From contig NW_017567003.1 of NCBI RefSeq assembly GCF_001661265.1, positions 124,001-188,000 on the forward strand: DNA of 64,000 nt, written 5' to 3'. The DNA comes from Saitoella complicata NRRL Y-17804 (Eukaryota > Ascomycota > Saitoellomycetes > Saitoellales > Saitoellaceae). The notes beneath the pieces are model-generated. The model worked only from the letters and a program-made list of their open reading frames with translations. It had not been told where the DNA came from and did not search any database. Position 1 is the first letter of the stretch. Every line of letters starts with the position of its first letter. Position numbers and translations under genes: made by a program. Below are positions 11,160-20,890 of the stretch, one piece after another.

Positions 11160-11624
11160 TCAGTGGAATCCCGCGTAATATGACCCATACGCCGCCATAT
11201 TCCCCAGCGCCAGCATCGTCAGTCCAAGTGGCCACGGTCTAAACGAGAACAACCCTTTCCGCCCATTGATAAGGAGGTAGCCCATCGACCACGCCGTCGT
11301 AACTCCTATTTGCATCGTCAGCTATAGACCTCATAAGTCTGATATTTACGGATTCAAACCTGCTCCATTATGATGCTCTCCTGTCATCGTAAAATACCCC
11401 GATAGCGCCGTCACACCACCAATAAACGCCGTCGATATTGGCCCTGGGTATCCGTGGAGATGTTGTCGAGTTTTAGGCAGTGTCGCGAGTAAGGCGCCCG
11501 AGAAGGTCCATGCTGGTATTGGTCTGTAAGGCGGATGTCAGCACCTTCCATCGCAGAAACAACGACCTCCACCCTACGATGTAGCCCATTGTCTTTGAAG
11601 CTTTCGTAATGCCTGATAATCCAT
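11160..11624 (-). CDS. AIM19: Aim19-like mitochondrial membrane protein
   Basis: This gene is not one continuous open frame; I assembled it from three exons: 11624-11578, 11523-11360 and 11305-11160, with introns of 54 bp each that have GCTGAC-type branch sites. The product is 118 residues. It contains PIPAWTFSGALLATLP, a Gly-rich second helix and the conserved core GVTTAWSMGYLLINGRKG followed by a last helix. That core matches my memory of fungal Aim19 proteins (altered inheritance of mitochondria), small multi-pass membrane proteins of unknown activity. Exon 1 is the least certain part. Head-to-head with the gene starting at 11766. Confidence 0.72.
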
Positions 11625-11765
11625 CTTGATATTTTGTTGGAGGTTAAGATGTTGTACGTGCATGGCGTTTTAAGCTCGAGGACTTGCAGGGCTGGTGGTT
11701 CGCTTGGTGGTGAGGCCGTGTGACCTAAACACCAGAGCACCCCCTTTTTCAGCATTCAACCCACG

Positions 11766-13392
11766 ATGAACACCAGGGATGAATGCTATCCAATTGAGTT
11801 CTCTACACCTCTTCTGAGCTTGAAAGACACTTCACAAGCATTACGGTTAGATTTCGGAGTGAGGTGGAGGGTGAAGTATCCTGATGAGGAGACGAGGAAG
11901 GGATGGAAGGAGGCCGAGGTATTGGCAGCTCAATGCATTGAAGTGCTCTTGTGTTTGCGGCATATTCGACACACTAGCTAATAGCTGGAGCACAGTTGCG
12001 AATTCAATTGGGATGGAGGGGGGTGAATATCACGGAGAGCTTGGTGGACAAGTTTGGGCTGGTAATAGCAAAAGCGAAGGTTCCATTCCGTTCTTGCATG
12101 GCCATGTATGCTGGTTCTAATGCGGTCGATTGGAACAGATCTGGCACCAAATCAACCTTCACGCCGAGTATGACCTTCATGGGAAGGACCACGCTCACCC
12201 GTGTTCTGTGTTAAGTATTGCGACTTGCATTTGTCGCTTTCATGCACATATTGAAGGTGGAGTACAGTCCGTTTGCGTCGAGCTCCCTCTGCACCACAGC
12301 CTACCATCCCAGAAGACCTTCCCATGGCTCAGTTCACAGCTTTGAATCTAGAGTTAGACTTTACCATTTACTACTCACGCATCGTGCCTCAAGCAACAAC
12401 ACCATCGATAGCGGCAATGGTACCACTCGTTGACGCTGCGCTGAGGTCATTGATTGCTGATAAGCTGGCCAAGAGGGCTCCGATGGTCTTCGCAAGGGGC
12501 TGCTTGAAGGTCACTACTTCTCGTCAAGACCGGGAAGAAACGTGGCTAACGAGCACTGGTGACATTAGAGGGTTGCTAATCATTCTCAACATTTCGAAGA
12601 ACTTGGTCGAACGCTTTGTAAATTTGCGGCAAGGACTGATGACATGGATATGAAGAAAGCATTCGAAACACTCGTAAGCATCACCCAGAATGAACTTTCT
12701 GAACACTACGTCCTGACATGAAATTTCCTTCAGGCTATCGACACAGATCTGGACGAACCGTGGAAACGCCTTCAACTACCCCTGTGGAAGTATACTACCC
12801 ACCGACTATATATAACACCTGTAAAGCGTGATTTACATGAAGTAGGGGTTCTGGGACTGAAGTGAGGCTATCTCAAGCTGACGTGAAGAAAACCTTACAG
12901 ATTACCCTCGAAACACATGATGAAGAGGTTTCGTCTGATGAGATGGAGGCTGATGATGTCTTCATGGATGATTCGAATTCGGAGTATCCAGATTCTGAGG
13001 ATGACGATGAGTTTCCCTTCAGCGAACTCGATACACCGCAGACGGCATATGTTCCCACGCCATCACAATCTGTCAGTGCACCCGCAACCCAATTTCCCCT
13101 GCCAGACAGTCAACCTATCGTCAACTTAGACGACGACGAGTTTTTCGTCTTCTCCGACGATGAAGACGCGTTACATGGCCCTTTCTCCCAGCCGCTTAAG
13201 AAACGACCAAAGCTCTCACCCTCTTCTAAAGTATACGAGGGTACGCAAGCGTTGATACAACGGCAACCTCTGAACGAGCTGAAGAATACCACCTTCGATG
13301 AAGCAATAGACGAGGCGGAGTTTCCATTTTCCGACGCGGAGATGGACGAGATACAGGATGAAGATGATATCATGTCAGAGCTGAATGAATAG
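11766..13392 (+). CDS. Unrecognised multi-exon protein with acidic C-terminal tail
   Basis: No single frame spans this locus, but a chain of short exons is plausible: 11766-11918; intron to 11995 (CACAG); an exon from 11996 whose end near 12190 is ambiguous; an exon ending at 12419; a 45-bp intron; an exon from 12465; then a junction near 12655-12735; and the clear final intron (GTAGGG...TTACAG) before exon 12901-13392. The last exon encodes an Asp/Glu/Ser-rich tail with repeated FPFS/FVFSDDE motifs and one basic patch KKRPK that could be a nuclear signal. I recognise no domain. The exon boundaries upstream of 12901 are tentative; the last exon is the firmest part. Confidence 0.45.
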
Positions 13393-13448
13393 AGATACAT
13401 AAACCCACACTACGTCCTGGTATACCTGATATCTAAACATTCGCACCC

Positions 13449-14993
13449 TTACAACTTCGACGTCCACCTCTTGATCCCCTCCATATTCGGCAATACAACA
13501 TCATCCACAATCGCTTGATCCAACATCTTCGTATTAACCAGATGTGGCCCCAACTCACTCAACTTCGTAACCCCAATCAACCTCATCGCGATATTCATCT
13601 CTTCCGTCAGGATCTCGATAGCTCTAAGTACACCGTCCGTTCCCCACGCCGAGAGGGCATACAGGAACGGCCGTCCGAGCGCGACTCCACGAGCGCCAAG
13701 ACACAGAGCTTTGATAATATCCGTACCGCGACGAACACCACCATCGAGGTAAACTTCAATCTTCTCCAGCACCCACGGCGCATGCTTCCGGATCTCAAGT
13801 AACGTGTGTAAACCCGTCGGCGCATAATCCAGCTGTCTCCCCCCATGATTCGACAAAATAATCCCCCGGATACCATACTCCACAGCCAACACAGCATCCT
13901 CGACAGTCTGCACGCCCTTCAGCATAATCGGTAAATTGGCCGTCGACTCTCGGATCCATTCCAGATCCGCCCAAGACACGTTCGGAGACTGATATGTCGA
14001 TATGGCCGCCGCGACACTCAGCTGTGGTTTCGGCTTGGCGGAGGTGTTGGATGGAGCGCCTTGTGGGAGATCAGCGGCGCCTTGTCCTTGAGGTTGATCA
14101 GGACCTTGTTGGAATCCGGTGGTGAGTTGGACGTCATCGTCCATCTCGACAGCCACCTTGGCGCGTTCGTCCGCTTCGCGTTTTCCCGGGATAGCGGTAT
14201 CGACGGTGAGTAAGATCGCCTTATACCCCGCCGCCGCAACGCTCTTAAGCAAGGTTTTCGATTTGGAGACATCGCGGTTGACGTAGAGTTGGTACCACAA
14301 TGTCTGGTCGGGTGTGATTTTCGAGTTCGCGATCGTGTCGAAGGCAACAGACGCGTTCGCTGATACTCCCTGAATGAGACCAGTTCGGCCACAGCCGCGG
14401 GTGATGCAGAGTTCGCCGTCTGGATGGCCGAGACGTGCCATAGCTGCCGGTGCGACAAAGAATGGCAGCGCAGTCTCGCTACCGAGGAACCTGGTACTAA
14501 GCGAGACATGTTCGACATTCCGCATAACACGAGGCCGGAACAGGATCTTGGAAAATGACTGTTGGTTGAGGGTATGCGTGAACGTATCCTCCGCCGACGA
14601 CGAATAGTACGCCCACGCCTTCGTACTCAAGAACTGACTGGCGATCTCCTCAAAATCATGAAGATTAATACATTGACTCAACGGTTTTCTCTGCCTCTCA
14701 GCTTTCTCCTTCGCTGTCTGTTCCGCCCTACTCGGGGGCTTCACAACCGCCACGATCGTCTCCGGATCAACAGGCCCAAGGTGCTTCTCCTTCGGTAACG
14801 ACTCCTCAATCGTCCCAGGGGGGTGAATCGGGTCGTATTCCTCCGTCGCGTCTCGTCCGGCGTAGCGTAGGATTATGTTTGCACCACCCGGGTGATCCGG
14901 AAGGAAGTCGGTGACATCATAGGCGTTTCCGGAGATGATCACCCAGCAGCTTTCTTTGTTGTTGTGTTTCGCGACTTCTTTTGCGTCGAGCAT
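13449..14993 (-). CDS. Flavocytochrome b2-like FMN-dependent 2-hydroxy-acid dehydrogenase
   Basis: A single-exon protein of 514 residues with two domains. The N-terminal cytochrome b5 domain has the heme-binding DHPGG and a second His in DPIHPPG. The FMN-dependent dehydrogenase domain has the active-site SNHGGRQLD and the flavin-binding LDGGVRRGTDIIKAL. This is the layout of L-lactate:cytochrome c oxidoreductase (yeast Cyb2). Unlike Cyb2 it starts directly at the b5 domain with no mitochondrial presequence, so a cytosolic location or another hydroxy-acid substrate is possible. A Gln/Pro/Gly-rich insert of about 30 residues (around residues 295-325) sits where Cyb2 has its exposed loop. Confidence 0.92.
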   Translation of the reverse strand: MLDAKEVAKHNNKESCWVIISGNAYDVTDFLPDHPGGANIILRYAGRDATEEYDPIHPPGTIEESLPKEKHLGPVDPETIVAVVKPPSRAEQTAKEKAERQRKPLSQCINLHDFEEIASQFLSTKAWAYYSSSAEDTFTHTLNQQSFSKILFRPRVMRNVEHVSLSTRFLGSETALPFFVAPAAMARLGHPDGELCITRGCGRTGLIQGVSANASVAFDTIANSKITPDQTLWYQLYVNRDVSKSKTLLKSVAAAGYKAILLTVDTAIPGKREADERAKVAVEMDDDVQLTTGFQQGPDQPQGQGAADLPQGAPSNTSAKPKPQLSVAAAISTYQSPNVSWADLEWIRESTANLPIMLKGVQTVEDAVLAVEYGIRGIILSNHGGRQLDYAPTGLHTLLEIRKHAPWVLEKIEVYLDGGVRRGTDIIKALCLGARGVALGRPFLYALSAWGTDGVLRAIEILTEEMNIAMRLIGVTKLSELGPHLVNTKMLDQAIVDDVVLPNMEGIKRWTSKL

Positions 14994-15599
14994 ATTCGTT
15001 TGAGGGGGGGTGGGAGTGCTGATCTGTGTTGCTGAGTGTTTGAATTTGATAGGGTCTTATATACCCAGATAGGTGTTGAGGTTGCGGGGTTGGCGAATTC
15101 GAAGGTTGGCGCGGGGAACTGCATGAACCTTAATTTCGGCTCGATGCACTCCGGAACTCGAAAACTCCCAGAAAGACTCAATGTTCGAAAGATTAGCAGG
15201 TCGCAGTCGAATATCGCAAGATGTGTTGCTATTGCCATTGCCGAAAAACATTAGAGCACCTAGCCGCAGCTTGCCTGCCTCAAATAAACTGGTTGCTATT
15301 CACACATCCATAGGTACCTATGCTTCTACACGCGAAAGCGTAGGGCAGCCCCGGAGCGAAACCTTTATCAGTGGCCCAGCGGCCCGTAGCATAAAAAACG
15401 ACGGGTAGGCACCAACCTTGGATATGTAGCTTCATCTCGAGCGAGGAAGTTGCCGTACGCGTGCTGATCGGTTGATGATGTCTTCGCTTCTTTCCAGCCA
15501 TACTTTGTTGGCAAGGGTGGGCGGATTTCCTGATCATACCGCTCTTCTCCTCGTGCATTCATAGCCTATCCCATGGCTTCTCAATTATCCACCCAACGT
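14994..15599. other. Upstream region of the flavocytochrome gene
   Basis: About 600 bp without a gene. It contains the TATA box of the flavocytochrome gene and the 3' UTR of the VFA1 gene. Small open frames have no family features. Confidence 0.5.
15056..15064 (-). promoter_or_regulatory. TATA box
   Basis: The minus strand reads GTATATAAG about 65-70 bp upstream of the start codon at 14993. A strong TATA box suggests a regulated rather than constitutive promoter, which fits a carbon-source-controlled dehydrogenase. Confidence 0.55.
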
Positions 15600-16197
15600 T
15601 CACACGCCCTTGTCACCCGGTTTACTCCTCGGCACAGACGGAAACGCCGTACCCCCACCCGCTAGCATCTGCTGCGTCTTCTTCTGTCTCTGGAGTTCTC
15701 TCCATCTGCTTGCGCGCATAGCATATATCTGGCGATGGAGTGTGAATACGCGCGGGTCGGGTGCGGGGGTTGGAGTTGCGGTTGGTGAGGAGGGTTTGTC
15801 TTCCTTCTTGTCGTTGTTGGTGTCGTCTTTTTTCTTGTCTGAGTCGGCGTCTTTGTCGGTGTCTTTATCTTTCTTTAATTGTTTCTCGGCATGCTTCTTC
15901 TTTAGTCTCTCCACCTCCTTCTCGATCTCCGCTTCCCGTGCTTTCTTCGCCTCGGCTTCCTTGTCGACCACAGGCGTAGCAAAACCCGTATCACTCAAAT
16001 GACTGTTACACGCGTAAAAGAAATCGGATTGATCTGGCGTGATTAAAACCGTCGTCGTGAACTTCTTGCACTGTTGGTTAAAACAGGTGGTTAACGATTA
16101 AGATCACCAGCGAGTCTTGCGAACCTACAATGAAGCAAGGTTTGTCATTCGCCGCCGTTCGCTTGTGATAAAGGTTTGTGAATGGAGGAGTCGACAT
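15600..16197 (-). CDS. VFA1: Vfa1-like Vps4-associated zinc protein
   Basis: Two exons (16197-16129 and 16070-15600) across a 58-bp intron give 179 residues. Splicing builds an N-terminal treble-clef-like site: KPCFI-CKKFTTTVLITP followed by ACNSHLSD, with CxxC and C..H ligands. The middle is a charged Lys/Glu/Asp coiled-coil region; the C-terminus has a conserved-looking helix, LHRQIYAMRASRWREL. This organisation matches the fungal DUF1742/Vfa1 family. Yeast Vfa1 binds and stimulates the ESCRT AAA-ATPase Vps4 at endosomes. Head-to-head with CHL4, 202 bp apart. Confidence 0.82.
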
Positions 16198-16399
16198 CGT
16201 GATGATTGGGGCTGTATGCTGAAGTGCCGTTTGGCGGGAAGTTGGCGGGTTTGTGCAGCGATGTACGGGCCCTCGCTTGCGCCGGTGCAGCGGAGCATAC
16301 GGAGAGACCAAAACACAACACCAAAGGAATTGAACGATCAACACAAAGTTATCAGTCATTTGACGCGTCATTGCTGTTGTTGAAGCTGTGCTCATCCAG

Positions 16400-17590
16400 A
16401 TGGCACCCTCAATATCCATCCCAAACTCACACCTCATCCCTCACTCAGCCGCAACCCGACGTCTTCTCGGCCGCGTAAGTAAAGATGCACTAATTGATCT
16501 TATAACCTCCTGGCTCTCCGCCCCAAACCTCCATCCCCGACACGTCGACCCAGAAGACGACCAAGAAACCCTCCTCAGTCCCGAAGACGCCAAAGACTGG
16601 TACGAATGCTGCCGAACCGGGAACGGCGGTAAACGCGCAGCGATCAATAGAGTGATCGAGGTCGATTGGAGTGAAGGGTTGAGTTGCCTGCAGATTGCGG
16701 AGGTGGATATGAGGTACACGATCGATACCCCAACCTCACAGACCTACACCGCTGCACGCCTACACTATCCACCAAACACACCCCTCCCACCCCTCCACTC
16801 ACCATCCCTCGCATACGGGCTCTCACAATCCCTGTCGCCATTCTTCAAACACCATATTTATTCAGTGCAGCATCCAACTCTACCCCTCCACCTCCTCCGC
16901 CTCCAAATCCACGACCCACCAACACCGCAGACCCTTGCCCTTCTCCCACCACCCAAGAAGATCCTATACATCGCGCACTGTGAGGGGTCGAACCATGTCT
17001 TCCATACCGGAATCGGTGGTGCATACTACGACATCCTACGACAATGTGTAGGGGAAGTCTTCGGTAACTTTGGGAACGGGAGGAAGGGGATGAGGGTAGA
17101 GGTCAGGGGTACGGAGCTCGTCACGAGGAGCTTGGAGACGATGGCGGAGTTGAGGGGTGGTGGACGGGGTGCGGGAACGGCGGGCGGTGCGTGGGGAGTA
17201 TATGCGAAGGACGAAGTTGACGATAGTCCGCTACAAGCCATTCCTACACCGGCGAAGGAGGACGTGGCAGATGGGGAGGAGGACAGGGAGATAAGGAAGA
17301 GACGGAAGATTGCGGAAGCGAGGTTTGGGGTTGACAGACCGCCCGTACTGGAACGTGTTGATTTTAGGCTCGAGGAGACGTTTTTGACGGGGGATGCTTG
17401 TGAGGATATCGCTTTCGTGCCGAAGCTCCAGGTCCGGTTCGAGGGTTCGAATGTCTTCGAAGGATTGAAGGAGCTTGTGATTAAGGGTGTGATTGACGGG
17501 GTCAAGATGCCGGGATGGATGACGGGTGAAGAGGGGGTCACGACGGGTGTAGTAAAGAACGGGAGAGTAGTGAAACGAAGCTTAGATTGA
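16400..17590 (+). CDS. CHL4: Inner-kinetochore protein Chl4/CENP-N
   Basis: A single-exon protein of 396 residues from ATG 16400; an in-frame ATG at 16388 adds four residues. The N-terminal pyrin-like helical domain has LLGRVSKDALIDLITSWL, then the GKRAAINRVIEVDWSEGL segment and DMRYTIDTPTSQTYTA, which match the fungal Chl4 pattern I know. Chl4/Mis15/CENP-N is a CCAN subunit that links centromeric nucleosomes to the outer kinetochore, paired with Iml3/CENP-L. The middle holds a Gly-rich loop and a basic EIRKRRK stretch. Confidence 0.85.
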   Translation: MAPSISIPNSHLIPHSAATRRLLGRVSKDALIDLITSWLSAPNLHPRHVDPEDDQETLLSPEDAKDWYECCRTGNGGKRAAINRVIEVDWSEGLSCLQIAEVDMRYTIDTPTSQTYTAARLHYPPNTPLPPLHSPSLAYGLSQSLSPFFKHHIYSVQHPTLPLHLLRLQIHDPPTPQTLALLPPPKKILYIAHCEGSNHVFHTGIGGAYYDILRQCVGEVFGNFGNGRKGMRVEVRGTELVTRSLETMAELRGGGRGAGTAGGAWGVYAKDEVDDSPLQAIPTPAKEDVADGEEDREIRKRRKIAEARFGVDRPPVLERVDFRLEETFLTGDACEDIAFVPKLQVRFEGSNVFEGLKELVIKGVIDGVKMPGWMTGEEGVTTGVVKNGRVVKRSLD

Positions 17591-17653
17591 TTGAATAGTG
17601 GTAAGGGGATAAGTGATATGGTGGGTATACCTAATATACAACCCGCCTCATGA

Positions 17654-18712
17654 TCAGACGGACAGATTGAGCGCAGTTCTCATCCAGTTCAAGATCTCCT
17701 TGGCGGATCGCTCGGGGTCTTCTTCGAACACGAAATGTCCTGGTCCTTCCAACCCCTTGATCCGAAGTAAACCCTCATCCTTGACCCAGTCTTTCCAGCA
17801 CACCCGAATGAGATCAGAGGGCCCAAGGTTACCGATAGAATGTAACGCAAACGTCGGAACCTCAAGTTTATCCCCCCTCTCCTGATCCTCCCTCTGCTCC
17901 TCCACATCAACCGTCGCACCCGCACGATAATCATTACAGCTCCCATTAACGACATCACCCCTCCTGAAACTCTTGACATACACATCCATCGCACCCCCTT
18001 CCTTCAACTTTTCGAGATATTTGTCTTGACCAGCCCATGAGGCGATTTTGTCGGGGATGAACCACTCTACGCCTGCGCCTTGGATCATCTTTTCGGGGCG
18101 AGGGTAGGGCTGGGCGAGGAACATCCAGTGGTACATCTTGAGTGCGATTTTGTTGTCTCCGCCTTGGCTTGAGCAGCATCTTTTCCAATTCTCGAGTGTT
18201 GGGACGATATCGGCGACTACGACTCCGATCACCTTAAACTTCTCGCTTTGTTTCATGTCGATTGCCATGCGGTGAGCGACCCTCGCTCCGCGGTCGTGAC
18301 CGATGAGGATGATCTTCCGCGGGGTTGAGGTGGAAGATTGGAGGCAACGGGACATTACGTCCAGGATTTCCTTACCCATCGAGCGCTTCGAGTAAGCGTT
18401 CGTGTCCTTGGTTGATTTATTCGCAGAAGAGTCGCCGTAACCTGTTCCACGATAGTCAGCGTCTCGTACTCACGAGACTGTGAAGCTAACTACGGGACCT
18501 GGAAGATCGGGAAGAATGATAGCATAATCCTTCGGCAGCAACGGGATCAAGTGTCGGAACATGTAGTGGTTCTGTGGATACCCGTGCAAGAGGACGAGAG
18601 CCGGTTTCTCCGGATCACCGTCGCCGGGACGGTAGAGGGTGTTGATGGAGGCCATGGAGGAGGTGGCGATTTGGGAGCCGGAGAAGCCGTCGAAGGCCTT
18701 TGAGACTGACAT
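17654..18712 (-). CDS. Alpha/beta-hydrolase, epoxide hydrolase or haloacetate dehalogenase type
   Basis: Two exons (18712-18499 and 18441-17654) give 333 residues; the 57-bp intron interrupts the conserved DLPG-YGDSS segment. Motifs are the oxyanion HGYPQNHYMF, the nucleophile elbow GHDRGARVAHRMA with Asp as nucleophile, and the catalytic His in GPGHFVFEE. An Asp nucleophile points to epoxide hydrolases and haloalkane/fluoroacetate dehalogenases rather than esterases. There is no signal peptide, so it is likely cytosolic. The substrate is unknown. It is divergent from the AVT transporter gene. Confidence 0.88.
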
Positions 18713-18746
18713 CTCGAAATCAATTCTTTCTCGAAATCAATTCTTT
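18713..18746. repeat. 17-bp perfect tandem duplication
   Basis: Two identical copies of CTCGAAATCAATTCTTT lie end to end immediately upstream of the hydrolase start codon, inside the 119-bp divergent promoter. Confidence 0.9.
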
Positions 18747-18831
18747 GAGGTGATGGAGTCTCCTACGCCATGGATTCGCGCGCTGCGGACCGGATGCGAC
18801 ACACCGCAGGGTCCGAGGACTCGGAACGTCC

Positions 18832-20556
18832 TTGGCGACAGAAACGGCAACCTTAAACAAAACATTCCCCTCATACACCATGGAATCAGACAGTCGAAAA
18901 TCCATACCCATGCCCCGCCGTCCATCCCACAACGACGACTCTCCTATGTCTCGACCATCGATAGGCAGTCAACCGCGCTCCTCTCAATCATCCTTTCTCT
19001 CCGAATTTGATTTCGCGGAGGGTTTACCAGATCTTGATGAAGACGATCATGGAGGGCATGGGAGATCAGGGAACGGGATGCAGAAACCGCTGTTGGGGAA
19101 TATTGCTGCGCCAGCGGTGACGATGGCGGGCGGGGAGGAAAGTGGGGATGAGGAGGATCAGATTAAGATGCCGCAGGAGGGTGGGGGTTTGGTGAATTCG
19201 TTCTTTAACATGTCGAACTCAATCATCGGGGCAGGTATGATTTAGGATCCCCTTATGCATCCTTTGCGATGAAGCTGACTTTAGTCGTACAGGAATTATC
19301 GGCCTTCCCTTCGCCTTCAAAGAAGCCGGCGTAGTAATGGGCATCGTCCTCCTCATCGTCCTCGCCATAATGACCGACTGGACAATCCGTCTCATCATCC
19401 TTAACGCCAAAATGTCCGGAAAAGACAACTACCAAGACATCGTCTCCCACTGCTTCGGACCCAAGGGCTTCTTTTTCTGTTGTTTGGCGCAGATTAGTTT
19501 TGCGTATGGTGGCATTGCGGCGTTCTGTGTGATCATTGGGGATACGATTCCGCATGTGCTGAGTGCCCTCATCCCTGGATTGAAGGATATTCCTGTGATT
19601 GGGCTGTTAGCAAACAGGGAAGCGGCGATTGTGTTTTGCACAGTATTCATTTCGTACCCGCTCAGTTTGTATCGGGATATTAGTAAACTCGCGAAAGCAT
19701 CCGCGTTGGCGTTGGTCAGTATGGTGGTGATCATACTCACAGTTATCATCCAAGGCCCACGGGTCCCGGATACAGACGACTGGCGTGGCCGCAAAGTTGA
19801 GTGGGCAGTCTTCGACATGGGCTTCTTCAAAGCCATCGGTGTCATCTCTTTCGGTGCGTAGCTGCACAGCAGTACTTTAACTCTCATTGCTAACGTCTGC
19901 GTACAGCTTTTGTCTGCCACCACAACTCTCTCCTCATCTACGGCTCCCTCAAGAAACCAACACTAAACAGATTCACGACCGTTACGCATTGGAGTATGGG
20001 TATCTCGCTCGGAGCGTGTCTGATCATGGCGCTGGCGGGGTATTTGAATTTCAAGGATAAGACTGTCGGAAATATCTTGGTGAATTTCCCACCTGAGGGG
20101 GAACCCGGAAGCAACCTGATGGTTACCTTCGCCCGATTCTGCTTCGGATTCAATTGCGTATGTACTTTGCAAATGATTTCTGGAAAGGGATGCTTATCGT
20201 CGTACATACAGTTCACAACCCTTCCCCTCGAAGCCTTCGTCTGCCGCGAAGTCGTAACCTCCTATTACTGGCGCCATACCCCCTTCTCCCTCCGCCGCCA
20301 CGTCCTCCTCACCTCCGCCTTCGTTTTCAGTGGGATGTGTATCTCGCTCCTAACAACTGACCTCGGTATCGTTCTACAACTCGCTGGATCCACCTCCGCT
20401 GTTGCGCTGGCGTATTTGTTTCCGACGCTGTGTTGGTTGAAGGAGGCGGAGGGGCCGTGGTGGGGGTGGAAGAAGTTGCCGGCGGTTGGGTGTGCGGCGT
20501 TTGGGATGATTGTCATGGTTGTTACGAGCATTGAGGCGATTTGGAGTCGGTTGTAG
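18832..20556 (+). CDS. Vacuolar amino-acid transporter, AVT/SLC38 family
   Basis: Four exons: 18832-19234, 19293-19853, 19907-20157 and 20212-20556. They give 519 residues from the first ATG, or 503 from ATG 18880. The last intron is 54 bp and in frame, so it reads through as open sequence, but the GTATGT donor and the restored GFNCFTTLPLEAFVCRE show it is real. An N-terminal Ser/Asp-rich cytosolic tail of about 110 residues precedes about eleven helices with the family start SNSIIGAGIIGLPFAF and the FVCHHNSLLIYGSL motif. Yeast Avt5/Avt6/Avt7 of this subgroup export amino acids from the vacuole. Confidence 0.9.
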
Positions 20557-20890
20557 GCCTGGTGCCCCGGCTGCGGCATAGGTTTTTGGGCACGGGAATG
20601 GGCATTGCATTGCTATAGACGATCATACCTGTTAAGAAGAACTACAAAACTTCCACACATGTCCTCAAATGCATCCTCGTTTACCATCATGAGAGTTAAT
20701 GCCCTTTCATATTTATATCCGTTTGATTTACTCTGCAACGGCCCTCGCAACTGTTCCTGGTACTTCCTGATAACCAACTTTTTTGGCGCACGTGAATTCG
20801 TTGCGCTCGAAATAGCAGCGAGGCGGCAAAAGGTTTTGAAGAGCAACCAGTTGACGAATTCGACTCGTACAAGGTCGTTCCAGCATCAAC
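20557..20890. other. Intergenic region, no gene seen
   Basis: The 3' UTR of the transporter and the promoter of MPP10. Confidence 0.5.

Noticed and set aside
12273-12653. 126-codon frame in the unknown gene locus
   Set aside because: Noted as possibly coding, but the neighbouring frame chains better to the final acidic exon through short introns; the choice stays open.
3456-18712. Biosynthetic gene cluster
   Set aside because: An esterase, a dehydrogenase and a hydrolase occur, but they are separated by housekeeping genes and there is no backbone synthase.
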